Of a stretch of DNA of 64,000 nt, positions 8,255 through 16,548 are shown in pieces. This stretch comes from SPDF01 sp963699825 (GTDB lineage: Bacteria; Gemmatimonadota; Gemmatimonadetes; Gemmatimonadales; GWC2-71-9), in assembly GCA_963699825.1 (NCBI GenBank), contig CAVOVI010000009.1:186001-250000 (forward strand), read 5' to 3'. The position numbers and the translations under genes are program-made. The notes beneath the pieces are model-generated. The model did not search any database. It was not told where the DNA came from and worked only from the letters and a program-made list of their open reading frames with translations. The stretch's first letter is position 1, and each line of letters starts with the position of its first letter.

Positions 8255-9412
8255 ATGGCCGCGCTCCTGCCGGCTGCGACTCCGCTTGCCGGGCCATGGA
8301 AGGCGGCCCTGGACCTGGCCGGGGGGACGCTCCGGTTCTCCATCCACGTGGACAGCGCTGCTGCACCCTCCGCCCAGCTGTGTAATGGGACCTTCTGCGA
8401 GCCGTTCTCGTCGGTCCAGCTCGCAGGCGACACCGTCGTGTTCGAGATCGGCGATTATGCGGCCACCATTCGCGCGGTGTGGCAGGGGGACTCGCTGGTC
8501 GGCGCCTACTCCAACGTCGGCAACCGCGGCCCGCGGACCATTCCGTTCCACGCGACCCGGGGGCGTTGGAGGGTCGAGCCCGCTCCGCCGGAGCTGTTGG
8601 GCCCGTGGGACGCCTGGTTCGGGGCAGGAGACCGCCAGTCGCCACGGATCCTGGAATTCAGCAACGGGCCCCTCGGATTGGGAGCCACCGTGCTGTCCAA
8701 CTCCGGCGACTATGGGGCGTTCTGGGGGGGGACAACGGGCCGTGAGTTCGCGGTCGGGCATTTCGACGGGTCGTTCGTCTACATGCTTACCGGGCAATTG
8801 GTGGGGGACAGCCTCGTGGGTGTCTTTCATGCCGGGCTCCGCAGCCAGACCCCCTTTACCGCCACCCGGAGTTCGGGCACTCCGCACCTGAAGCCCCCAA
8901 CGGAGGTCACCACCGCCGACACCACAGCCCCGTTCCAGTTCGCTTTCCCCGACCTGCAGGGCCAGGTCATCACGAACGAGGACCCCAGGTTCCAGGGGAA
9001 GATCGTCATGGTCGACATCTTCGGGACCTGGTGCCCCAACTGCCAGGATGCCGCCCCGACCCTGCTGGAACTCTATCAGAGCTACCACGAGCAGGGTTTT
9101 GAGGTGGTCAGCCTGGCCTACGAGGTGACGGGGGATCCGGAGGTGGACGGGGAACTGGTCCGGCGGTTTCGGGATAAGTTCGGGATCCCCTGGCCCATCC
9201 TGCTGGCGGGGGTGAACGACTCGGAACTGACGGCAGCCACCCTCCCGCAGCTGGAGGGGTTTACGGCCTACCCTACCCTCCTCTTTCTCGACCGGACCGG
9301 CCGGATCCGGCGAATCCACGCCGGGTTCTACGGCCCGGCCACGGGAGCCCAGCACACGAAACTCAAGGCGGACCTGCACTCGTATGTCGAGGAGCTTCTG
9401 GCGGGGGACTAG
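8255..9412 (+). CDS. Secreted TlpA-like thioredoxin-fold protein
   Basis: About 385 residues. The C-terminal 155 residues form a TlpA/redoxin domain: VDIFGTWCPNC near residue 259 gives the CxxC pair, with GFEVVSLAYE, and cis-Pro block TAYPTLLFLDRTGRI. The N-terminal 220 residues form a beta-rich domain with two internally similar halves, unknown to me but typical of periplasmic TlpA fusions in this kind of genome. The start is uncertain: ATG 8255 leaves a short signal peptide, while the frame is open further up to a CTG at 8231 that would give a better one. Probable role: thiol reduction or peroxide handling in the periplasm. Confidence 0.75.
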   Translation: MAALLPAATPLAGPWKAALDLAGGTLRFSIHVDSAAAPSAQLCNGTFCEPFSSVQLAGDTVVFEIGDYAATIRAVWQGDSLVGAYSNVGNRGPRTIPFHATRGRWRVEPAPPELLGPWDAWFGAGDRQSPRILEFSNGPLGLGATVLSNSGDYGAFWGGTTGREFAVGHFDGSFVYMLTGQLVGDSLVGVFHAGLRSQTPFTATRSSGTPHLKPPTEVTTADTTAPFQFAFPDLQGQVITNEDPRFQGKIVMVDIFGTWCPNCQDAAPTLLELYQSYHEQGFEVVSLAYEVTGDPEVDGELVRRFRDKFGIPWPILLAGVNDSELTAATLPQLEGFTAYPTLLFLDRTGRIRRIHAGFYGPATGAQHTKLKADLHSYVEELLAGD

Positions 9413-9600
9413 GCTCGCGCGGTCTCCAGACCCGATATCCTACATTAGGTGGCGCTAGCTAAATCCCTACCGCCAATACCGGTTATCCACATGCAGACCC
9501 TTGCGCATTTTGAGGGAATTGCCCATCGTGGAGGCGTCTGGCTCCTGGCCAGCGGGGCTGAAGTCCGCCCGGAAGGCACATTCTTGGGGAGGTCGTCCGC

Positions 9601-10185
9601 ATGACCCGCAGTCTTGGCAGGATCGTCCTGACGCTTGGCTTCGCTCTGTTCCTGACCGGCTCGGCCTCGGCCCAGCTGGCTATCGGCATCACTGGAGGCG
9701 TCAATTCCGCCACCCTGACGGGGAGCGACGCCGACCAGATCGACGTGAGTTCGAAGACCGGTGGGGCCGGTGGCGCCTACGCCAACATCTACCTCGGAAG
9801 CCGATTCTCGGCCGAGGGCCAGCTCCTGTTCCAGGGGCAGGGGTTCACTGGGACAGACTCGACCACGGGCGATATCGATGTGGCCCAGGGCTACATCATG
9901 GTTCCGATGCTGCTCAAGGTCTACTTCGGGAACCTGAACATCTTCGCCGGTCCGGCCGTCAGCTGGGAAGTCAGCTGCACGGCCAGCGCCTCAGGCACGT
10001 CGGGCGAGTGTGATGCCTCGAATTCGAGCCTCTGGAGCGGTATCGCCGGCCTGGGCATCCAGTTCGGGCGGCTCGGCGTCGAGGCCCACTACCAGTCGGG
10101 ATTCAGCGACACTTTTGATGGCGTCAATGCGTCTTACGGTGTCTGGTCGCTGATGGGTCGGTTCGCGATTCTCGGGAGCCGGTAG
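9601..10185 (+). CDS. PorT-like outer-membrane beta-barrel protein, copy 1
   Basis: 194 residues. The signal peptide ends SASAQ, and the mature start LAIGITGGVNSATLTG matches the other four copies downstream. The rest is alternating strands with Gly and aromatic residues and ends FAILGSR, compatible with an 8-strand outer-membrane barrel (PorT/OmpA-like, outer membrane protein beta-barrel domain). Two Cys (SCTASA, ECDAS) near the middle may form a disulfide. GGGAGG lies nine bases before the ATG. It differs most from the other copies, and only a weak hairpin follows it. Confidence 0.7.
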   Translation: MTRSLGRIVLTLGFALFLTGSASAQLAIGITGGVNSATLTGSDADQIDVSSKTGGAGGAYANIYLGSRFSAEGQLLFQGQGFTGTDSTTGDIDVAQGYIMVPMLLKVYFGNLNIFAGPAVSWEVSCTASASGTSGECDASNSSLWSGIAGLGIQFGRLGVEAHYQSGFSDTFDGVNASYGVWSLMGRFAILGSR

Positions 10186-10316
10186 CGCGCCGAGTAGGCC
10201 TCACACACTAATTCATTCCTCCTTCATGGGAGGTTCATGACTCAGAGTGAAGTCTTGCTGGTTGGCAACGCTGGACTGTAGTCGTTCGACTGGACCCCAC
10301 AGCTAAGGAGACAGCA

Positions 10317-10964
10317 ATGCGCAAGTTCTTCCGGATTTCGGCTTTAGCGGCCCTGGCCCTCGGCGCGACCGCGTTGACCGCGCAGGCACAGAGGAAGCAG
10401 CTCGGCCTCTTGGCCGGCGTGGGCCTGTCCACCATGTCCGGTGACTTTTCCTCGGACGGCAATTCGACCCGGACCGGCTTCACCGGTGGTATCTTCGTGG
10501 GCATTCCGGTCGGCAGCGGAAACCTCCAGATCGAGCCAGGGGTGCTGTACTCCTCCAAGGGTGAGAAGTACGACAACTCGGACTACACCGGCACATTCGC
10601 CATGGATTACATCGAGGTGCCCATTCTGTTGAAGTGGTCCTCCAAGCCCGCCGGCGCGGGCGTGTACCTGATGGCCGGTCCGGCAATCAACTTCAACATC
10701 ACCTGCAAGGACTCGGGCACGGACAACTTCGACGACAGCAGCTATGACGAGAAGTGCAGCGACTACCCCGAGGTGAATGTCCCCACGGTCATCAGTGGTG
10801 TGGTCGGGATCGGGTACAGTACGGGTCGTGTTGGGATCGAGGGGCGGTACGACTTCGACCTGGGCGACGCGATCTCGGTCGACTACGACAATGAAGGCGG
10901 CGGGACAAGCAGCATCGGCGCCAAGAACAACGTCATCCAGATCTTGGTCCGTCTGACGAAGTAG
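10317..10964 (+). CDS. PorT-like outer-membrane beta-barrel protein, copy 2
   Basis: 215 residues. Signal peptide MRKFFRISALAALALGATA is nearly the same as in copy 3. Mature protein: QLGLLAGVGLSTMSG, RTGFTGGIFVGIPVG, IEPGVLYSSKGEKY, YIEVPILLKW, then a Cys pair in an acidic loop and RVGIEGRYDFDLGDA before the last strand IQILVRLTK. These blocks recur in the same order in copies 3-5. Predicted outer-membrane barrel; ligand unknown. It has its own strong terminator at about 10996. Confidence 0.75.
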   Translation: MRKFFRISALAALALGATALTAQAQRKQLGLLAGVGLSTMSGDFSSDGNSTRTGFTGGIFVGIPVGSGNLQIEPGVLYSSKGEKYDNSDYTGTFAMDYIEVPILLKWSSKPAGAGVYLMAGPAINFNITCKDSGTDNFDDSSYDEKCSDYPEVNVPTVISGVVGIGYSTGRVGIEGRYDFDLGDAISVDYDNEGGGTSSIGAKNNVIQILVRLTK

Positions 10965-10995
10965 TTCGGCATGTGCGAGCCCGTTGCTCGCAAGA

Positions 10996-11032
10996 CGACC
11001 CCCCGGGAGCACTCCCGGGGGGTCGTTGCTTT
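10996..11032 (+). terminator. Terminator of OMP copy 2
   Basis: Perfect GC-rich hairpin CGACCCCCCGGGAG / CTCCCGGGGGGTCG with a four-base loop, followed by TTGCTTT, 30 bases after the stop. Confidence 0.85.
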
Positions 11033-11142
11033 CGCTGGTTTCCCTTGGTGTTGGCCCAGCCCTTGCGACAGAGGGCAGGCTGATCCAGCACTGAGGATGT
11101 TCGTTCCTGTGGTTTCGTAGTTTACCCGTTTCGGAGATCGCA

Positions 11143-11725
11143 ATGCGCAAGACTTTTCGGATTTTTGCCGTGACCGCCCTCGCCCTCGCGGCGACCGCCC
11201 TCACCGCCCAGGCCCAGGGCGCCACGCAGTTTGGCATCGTCGCCGGCGTGGACTTCACCACGTTGACCGGTGACGACTTCGACGGCACCAGCTCGAAGAC
11301 CGGGTTTGTCGGCGGCCTGTACGTGGCCATTCCCATGGGAGCCCGCGTGGCCATCGAGCCGGAAGTGCTCTATGCCAACAAGGGCGTCAAGGAACGACAA
11401 CTCAGACCTCACGCTGAGCAACGATTACATCGAGATCCCCGTCCTGATCAAGTACAACTTCAACAACGATGGTGGTCCGTACCTCCTGGTCGGTCCCTCC
11501 GTCGGGTTCAGCATCGCATGCAGTCTGCATGACGACAGCGACAGCGTCGACTGCTCGGACTTCACGGAAACCAACACCACCGTTGGTGGCGTGCTCGGTC
11601 TCGGCTTCCAGAAGAACCGATTCGGCCTCGAAGGGCGCTATGACTTCGACTTCGGCGATGCCTTCAAGGACGCCTCTGGCAAGAACGCCGCATGGATGAT
11701 CCTCGCCCGGATCATGCTCAAGTAA
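11143..11725 (+). CDS. PorT-like outer-membrane beta-barrel protein, copy 3, frameshifted
   Basis: About 193 residues after correction. N-terminal part: signal peptide MRKTFRIFAVTALALAATA and GIVAGVDFTTLTG, KTGFVGGLYVAIPMG, IEPEVLYANKGVK. The rest is in the next frame: NDNSDLTLSNDYIEIPVLIKY, then the GGPYLLVGPSVGF block, a Cys pair, RFGLEGRYDFDFGDAFKDA and final strand WMILARIMLK. Removing one G at 11391-11392 restores one barrel that aligns along its whole length with copies 4 and 5. I treat it as one gene carrying a one-base insertion. Confidence 0.75.
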
Positions 11726-11749
11726 CACGATTTTCGGGCAGGATATGCG

Positions 11750-11785
11750 AACGGCCCTCCGGGAAATCCGGGGGGCCGTTTTGCG
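11750..11785 (+). terminator. Terminator of OMP copy 3
   Basis: ACGGCCCTCCGGG / CCGGGGGGCCGT hairpin with a short A-rich loop, followed by TTTTGCG, 25 bases after the stop. Sequence is close to the terminators of copies 4 and 5. Confidence 0.85.
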
Positions 11786-11913
11786 TGCGAACCGCGCCCC
11801 GTGGACCCCGCACCTTCACGGTCGCTTCACCATGGCCATACTGACGGCATCCCAGCTTTCGAGCCGGATTCGTGGTACCCGGTGGGCGACATTCTCAAGG
11901 AAGGAGTTTCCAC

Positions 11914-12570
11914 ATGAGACCCGTGCTGCGTGCCCTCACGACCGCCTGCGCATTCCTGGCCTTTGCCGCCGTTCCAGCAGCGGCCCAGTCGGTCAAGAAC
12001 GTCGGATTCATCGTCGGTGTGGACTTCGCATCTTTCGTCGGTTCGGACGCTGAACTCGGTATCCTGGGATTCGAAAAGGGGAGCCTGACCGGGTTCCTTG
12101 GTGGCGTCTTCGTGGACGTCCCCCTCGGCGCTTCGGTGATGCTCGAACCCGCCGCGATGTACATCGGGAAGGGCACCAAGTACTCGTTCTCCGAGATGGG
12201 CTTTTCCGGTGACGTCACCTTCGATGTCGAATACATCGAAATACCGGTGCTGATCCGGTACAACTTCAAGGCCGAGGGAGGGCCGTACGCGTTGATCGGG
12301 CCGGACGTCGCGTTCAATGTTTCCTGCTCTGTCTCCGGCAGCGGTGACGCCGACCTGCCGAAGACCGACTGCGTGGATATCGGCGTGCTCGCCGGCGTCC
12401 CGTTCGATGCCACGAGTGTCACCTTCGGCGGCATCGTTGGACTGGGCTTCCAGCATCAGCAATTTGGCCTCGAAGGACGGTACGAGTTTGACTTCAACGA
12501 TGCCTTCAAGGACGCCGGGTCAGTGAAGAACGCAGCCTGGGAAATTCTGTTGCGCTACAGCTTCAAGTAG
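11914..12570 (+). CDS. PorT-like outer-membrane beta-barrel protein, copy 4
   Basis: 218 residues from the ATG at 11914, chosen because AAGGAGT sits seven bases upstream and a signal peptide follows (MRPVLRALTTACAFLAF, cleavage after AAAQ). Conserved blocks: GFIVGVDFASFVG, LTGFLGGVFVDVPLG, LEPAAMYIGKGTKY, YIEIPVLIRYNFKAEGGPYALIGPDVAF, two Cys in a loop, QFGLEGRYEFDFNDAFKDA, and last strand EILLRYSFK. Predicted 8-strand outer-membrane barrel. Its own terminator follows. Confidence 0.75.
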   Translation: MRPVLRALTTACAFLAFAAVPAAAQSVKNVGFIVGVDFASFVGSDAELGILGFEKGSLTGFLGGVFVDVPLGASVMLEPAAMYIGKGTKYSFSEMGFSGDVTFDVEYIEIPVLIRYNFKAEGGPYALIGPDVAFNVSCSVSGSGDADLPKTDCVDIGVLAGVPFDATSVTFGGIVGLGFQHQQFGLEGRYEFDFNDAFKDAGSVKNAAWEILLRYSFK

Positions 12571-12593
12571 AAGGCTTGCCCAGCTCCCTGCCG

Positions 12594-12629
12594 AACGGTC
12601 CCCCGGGCGTTTCCCGGGGGGCCGTTTTG
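12594..12629 (+). terminator. Terminator of OMP copy 4
   Basis: AACGGTCCCCCGGG / CCCGGGGGGCCGTT hairpin with a CGTTT loop and trailing TTTT, 23 bases after the stop. Confidence 0.85.
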
Positions 12630-12775
12630 CGACGGACGCGGGCGGGGTCTCAAATACGGAGAAGACATGTCGGCTTTCCCCCCCCTTCCCCATCGCCCAG
12701 TCCGGCCGTACTATCCATCCGTTCTGACTGGACCACGAACGGGTTTGACGGTAACTCCTCTACCTTGAGGCCCTC

Positions 12776-13375
12776 ATGCGCACTTGGTTTCGTCGGTGTT
12801 CCACACTCGTTGGTCTGGCGCTGGCTGCCGTCGCCCTCTCCGCCACGGCCGTGTCAGCTCAGCAGAATGCCGCCGCCGGCTTCCTCGGTGGCGCGGCCTT
12901 CTCTACGTTGACCGGTACTGACCCGTCGGTCTCCCCCAAGTCCTCGACGGGGTTCGCGGGCGGATTCTTCGTGAACTTCCCCGTGGCCAAGTCGCTGCGG
13001 CTGGAACCGGAAATCCTCTATGTCAACAAGGGCTCCGGGTTCGAAGATGAGGACTTCACCCTCAATCTCAACTACATCGAGATCCCGGTCCTCCTCCGCT
13101 ACCAGTTCACCGAAGATGGCGGGCCCTTCGCCTATGTCGGCCCGTACGTCGGGTTCAACGTGAAGTGCAACACGACGGTGGATACGCTGGCGGTCCCGTG
13201 CAAGGATTTCGGCGTCGAAGCCAAGACCGATTTCGGCGGCACGGTCGGCATCGGGTACCGGAAGGACGCCTGGGGCTTCGACATCCGCTATGACTTCGGC
13301 TTCACCGATGTCATCACGGACGAGAAAGGGAAGAACTCCGCGCTCATGATCATGCTCCGCGTCGCCGTCAACTAG
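12776..13375 (+). CDS. PorT-like outer-membrane beta-barrel protein, copy 5
   Basis: 199 residues. The signal peptide (RCSTLVGLALAAVALSATA) ends VSAQ. Same block order: GFLGGAAFSTLTG, STGFAGGFFVNFPVA, LEPEILYVNKGSGF, NYIEIPVLLRYQFTEDGGPFAYVGPYVGF, Cys pair, then a less conserved WGFDIRYDFGFTDV and final strand MIMLRVAVN. The last of the five tandem paralogues. Its terminator at 13394 separates it from lipA. Confidence 0.75.
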   Translation: MRTWFRRCSTLVGLALAAVALSATAVSAQQNAAAGFLGGAAFSTLTGTDPSVSPKSSTGFAGGFFVNFPVAKSLRLEPEILYVNKGSGFEDEDFTLNLNYIEIPVLLRYQFTEDGGPFAYVGPYVGFNVKCNTTVDTLAVPCKDFGVEAKTDFGGTVGIGYRKDAWGFDIRYDFGFTDVITDEKGKNSALMIMLRVAVN

Positions 13376-13393
13376 CTCCCCCCCGATCACTGG

Positions 13394-13430
13394 CGGCCCC
13401 AGGGTGATTCCGGGGGGCCGTTCGCTTTCC
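13394..13430 (+). terminator. Terminator of OMP copy 5
   Basis: CGGCCCC / GGGGCCG hairpin with an imperfect AGG-CCG extension, followed by TTCGCTTTCC, 18 bases after the stop. Same family of sequence as the terminators of copies 3 and 4. Confidence 0.7.
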
Positions 13431-13549
13431 TCCACAGACCACCTATCCCAAAGCAGTGGAACGTCTTCCGGAGCCCCGCCCGGGCGACTAGTTTCCTACC
13501 CTGACTTGGCCGGGGAATCCCCGGCCTTCGCCGCCTCAAGGAGCCGTCG

Positions 13550-14497
13550 GTGGCCGTTCCGCTCGTGCAACTCAGCCGCACCCCTCCCACCCCGCAGGGT
13601 GGACAGTCTGCCGTGCCCACGACCCCGGTTCGGAAGCCCTCCTGGCTGAAGGTCCGGACCCCTGGGGGCCAGAATTACGTCGAAATCCGCGGAATGATGC
13701 GGGAGCTTGGCCTCCACACCGTCTGCGAGGAGGCGCGCTGCCCGAACATCGGCGAGTGCTGGGAGCACAAGGCCGCCACCTTCATGATCCTCGGCGACGT
13801 CTGCACGAGGAACTGCACCTATTGCGCGGTGGCCCACGGGACGCCGAAGCCGTTTGACCCGGTCGAGCCGGTCCGGCTCGCCGAGGCCGTGACCCGGATG
13901 GGACTCCAGCACGTCGTCATCACCTCGGTGGACCGGGATGACCTGCCAAACGGGGGAGCGGAGGCGTTTGCCGGCTGTATCACCGAGATCCGGGCCCGCA
14001 TGCCGGAGACCAGCGTCGAGGTACTCATCCCCGACTTCAAGGGCTCCGAGCAGGCGCTCCAGCTCGTGATGGACGCGCGTCCCGACATCCTGAACCACAA
14101 TCTCGAGACCCCCGAGCGGCTCTACCGCCTGGCCCGGCCCGGGGGCCGCTACGATCGCGCCCTGCGCCTGCTGGCCAATGCGCGCCGGATGGGGGGACCC
14201 GATGCCCTCACCAAGTCGGGAATTATCCTCGGCATGGGCGAGGAGTGGGACGAGGTGCTGGTCTGCATGCGGGATCTCCGGAAGAGCGACGTCAACATCC
14301 TGACGCTCGGGCAGTACCTCCGGCCCTCCGGCGGTCATCTGCCGATCGCCCGCTACTACACCCCCGAGGAGTTCGCCGAACTGCGTGACATCGGCCTCCG
14401 TCTCGGGTTCTCGCATGTCGAATCGAGCCCGTTGACCCGCTCTTCGTATCACGCCTGGGAGCAGGTGGACAAGGCCAAAGAGCAGAGGAAGGCCTGA
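13550..14497 (+). CDS. lipA: Lipoyl synthase
   Basis: 315 residues, radical-SAM enzyme that inserts two sulfurs into octanoyl groups bound to E2 lipoyl domains. All diagnostic parts are present: the auxiliary cluster ligands C59, C64 and C70 (CEEARCPNIGEC), the radical-SAM cluster C85, C89 and C92 (CTRNCTYC), GDVCTRNC context, and the C-terminal RSSY motif (LTRSSYHA). Length is normal. GTG start. The stop overlaps the pdhA start (TGATG), so lipoylation and the complex it modifies are translationally coupled. The octanoyl transferase lipB lies at the far end of the same cluster. Confidence 0.95.
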   Translation: MAVPLVQLSRTPPTPQGGQSAVPTTPVRKPSWLKVRTPGGQNYVEIRGMMRELGLHTVCEEARCPNIGECWEHKAATFMILGDVCTRNCTYCAVAHGTPKPFDPVEPVRLAEAVTRMGLQHVVITSVDRDDLPNGGAEAFAGCITEIRARMPETSVEVLIPDFKGSEQALQLVMDARPDILNHNLETPERLYRLARPGGRYDRALRLLANARRMGGPDALTKSGIILGMGEEWDEVLVCMRDLRKSDVNILTLGQYLRPSGGHLPIARYYTPEEFAELRDIGLRLGFSHVESSPLTRSSYHAWEQVDKAKEQRKA

Positions 14498-15525
14498 TGG
14501 CAGGCACCCGTGCCTCGTCACGCGGCAAGGGAGCGGAACGTGGCTCCGACGCCGGCGCCAGCCCGGAACAGTGCCAGACCTACCTCCGGCAGATGCGCCT
14601 GATCCGCCACTTCGAGGACAAGGCCGGCGAGGCCTACAGCCTCGGGAAGATCGGCGGATTCTGTCACCTGTACATCGGGCAGGAGGCGGTGGCAGTCGGC
14701 AGCATGGCGGCCCTCCGCAGCGACGACTACATCACCACCTCGTACCGCGACCACGGCCACGCGCTGGCCCGCGGGATCACTGCCCGCGCCGTCATGGCGG
14801 AGCTGTTCGGCAAGGCGACCGGCTGCTCGCGCGGCAAGGGTGGCTCGATGCACCTCTTCGACGCGTCGCTCGGCTTCCTCGGCGGACACGGCATCGTCGG
14901 CGGCCACATTCCGCTCACCGCCGGGATGGCCTTTGCCGCGAAGTACCGGAAGACGGACCAGGTGGCCGTCTGCTTCTTCGGTGAAGCCGCGGTCAACATC
15001 GGGTCGTTCCACGAGACCTTGAACATGGCCGCGCTCTGGAAGCTGCCCGCCATCTTCATCGTCGAGAACAACGGCTACGGCATGGGGACGGCCCTGGCCC
15101 GGGCCAGCTCGAAGCTGGACCTCGCGCACCGCGCCTACTCGTACGAGATGACCGAGGAGGTCGTGGACGGACAGGACGTCTTCGCGGTCCGGAACGCGAT
15201 GGACCGCGCGGTCGACCGCGCACGCACGGAATCGCTTCCCACGCTCCTGGAGATGCGCACGTACCGCTACGTCGGGCACTCGATGTCCGATGCGGCACAC
15301 GGTACCTACCGCACCAAGGAAGAGGTGGAGGAGTTTCGGCAGCGGGACCCGATCAAGGTCCTGGAAGCCCACATGCTCGCCGGCAAGATGATCGATGAGG
15401 CGGGGCTGCAGGCACTCGACGAGCAGATCGTGGCGGAGGTCGAGGACGCCATGACCTTCGCCGAGGAGTCCCCTGATCCGGCACCGGACGAGTTGTGGAC
15501 CGACGTCCTTGCGGGAGGGCAGTGA
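14497..15525 (+). CDS. pdhA: Pyruvate dehydrogenase E1 component, alpha subunit
   Basis: 342 residues, heterotetrameric type E1 alpha. It decarboxylates pyruvate with thiamine diphosphate, working with the beta subunit encoded next. Seen: MRLIRHFEDKAGEAYSLGKI, GFCHLYIGQEAVAVGS, SYRDHGHALARG, GKGGSMHLF, and the TPP block CFFGEAAVNIGSFHETLNMA ending in VENNGYGMGT. The canonical GDG of the metal site reads GEA near residue 160, so the usual Asp is Glu. Phosphorylation-loop region YRYVGHSMSDAAHGTYR is present. A branched-chain or acetoin E1 is less likely because GHSMSD is PDH-like. First gene of the pdhA-B-C-lpdA run. Confidence 0.9.
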   Translation: MAGTRASSRGKGAERGSDAGASPEQCQTYLRQMRLIRHFEDKAGEAYSLGKIGGFCHLYIGQEAVAVGSMAALRSDDYITTSYRDHGHALARGITARAVMAELFGKATGCSRGKGGSMHLFDASLGFLGGHGIVGGHIPLTAGMAFAAKYRKTDQVAVCFFGEAAVNIGSFHETLNMAALWKLPAIFIVENNGYGMGTALARASSKLDLAHRAYSYEMTEEVVDGQDVFAVRNAMDRAVDRARTESLPTLLEMRTYRYVGHSMSDAAHGTYRTKEEVEEFRQRDPIKVLEAHMLAGKMIDEAGLQALDEQIVAEVEDAMTFAEESPDPAPDELWTDVLAGGQ

Positions 15526-15526
15526 G

Positions 15527-16507
15527 ATGGCACTCCTGACCTACCGTGACGCCCTGAACGAGGCGCTCCGCGAGGAGATGGCGCTCGACGACCGGGTCTT
15601 CCTGATGGGCGAAGAAGTGGCGGAGTATGACGGCGCCTACAAGGTGAGCCGCGGGCTGCTGAAGGAATTCGGCCCGCTGCGTGTCGTGGACACGCCGATC
15701 GCCGAGCTGGGATTTGCCGGCATCGGGGTGGGCGCGGCGATGGTGGGCCTCCGCCCGGTCATCGAGTTCATGACCTGGAACTTCGCCCTGCTCGCCATCG
15801 ACCAGATCGTCAACTCGGCGGCGAAGATGCGCTACATGTCGGGTGGCCAGGTCGGTTGCCCGATCGTCTTCCGCGGCCCGGGTGGCGCGGCGCTCCAGCT
15901 CGCCGCGCAGCACTCGCAGTCGTTCGAGTCGTGGTACGCGAACATTCCCGGCCTCAAGGTGCTCACGCCGGGCACGCCTGCTGACGCGAAGGGACTGCTC
16001 AAGAGCGCCATCCGGGACGACGACCCCGTGGTGTTCATCGAAGGGGAGATGCTGTACAACGTGAAGGGCGAGGTGCCCGAGGGCGAGCACCTGGTGCCGA
16101 TCGGCAAGGCCGAGGTCAAGCGCGCGGGATCGGACGTCACGCTGGTCTGTCACTCCAAGACGGTCACGGTGGCGCTCAAGGCGGCCGATCAGCTGGCCGC
16201 GGAGGGCATCAACGCCGAAGTCGTCGACCTCCGGACGATTCGCCCGCTCGACACCGAGACGGTGCTCAACTCGGTCGGCCACACCCATCGCTGCGTCGTG
16301 GTGGAAGAGGGCTGGGCCTTCGCGGGCGTCGGTGCGCAGGTGGTCGATGAGATTCAGCGGCACGCCTTCGATGAACTCGACGCGCCGGTGCTGCGAGTGA
16401 CGGGTGCAGACGTGCCGATGCCGTACAACAAGCAACTCGAGCGGGCGGCCAAGGCCGACCCAGCCAAGGTGATCGCCGCCGTCAAGAAGGTGCTCTACCT
16501 GGCCTGA
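15527..16507 (+). CDS. pdhB: Pyruvate dehydrogenase E1 component, beta subunit
   Basis: 326 residues from the ATG at 15527, one base after the pdhA stop and preceded by GGGAGGG. Contains the E1 beta hallmarks: DDRVFLMGEEVAEYDGAYKVSRGL, DTPIAELGFAGIGVGAAMVGLRPVIEFMTWNFALLAIDQI, GPGGAALQLAAQHSQSFE, and the C-terminal VVVEEGWAFAGVGAQV. It completes the alpha2-beta2 E1 enzyme and provides the glutamate that activates TPP. Intact over its whole length. Confidence 0.95.
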   Translation: MALLTYRDALNEALREEMALDDRVFLMGEEVAEYDGAYKVSRGLLKEFGPLRVVDTPIAELGFAGIGVGAAMVGLRPVIEFMTWNFALLAIDQIVNSAAKMRYMSGGQVGCPIVFRGPGGAALQLAAQHSQSFESWYANIPGLKVLTPGTPADAKGLLKSAIRDDDPVVFIEGEMLYNVKGEVPEGEHLVPIGKAEVKRAGSDVTLVCHSKTVTVALKAADQLAAEGINAEVVDLRTIRPLDTETVLNSVGHTHRCVVVEEGWAFAGVGAQVVDEIQRHAFDELDAPVLRVTGADVPMPYNKQLERAAKADPAKVIAAVKKVLYLA

Positions 16508-16548
16508 TGGCTGTCGCGACTTCATTGCACCGATCCGGGATCTGACGC

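Noticed and set aside
9601..13375. The five OMP genes considered as a phage-tail or S-layer cluster
   Set aside because: All have signal peptides and amphipathic strand patterns of 190-220 residues, and no phage genes are present.
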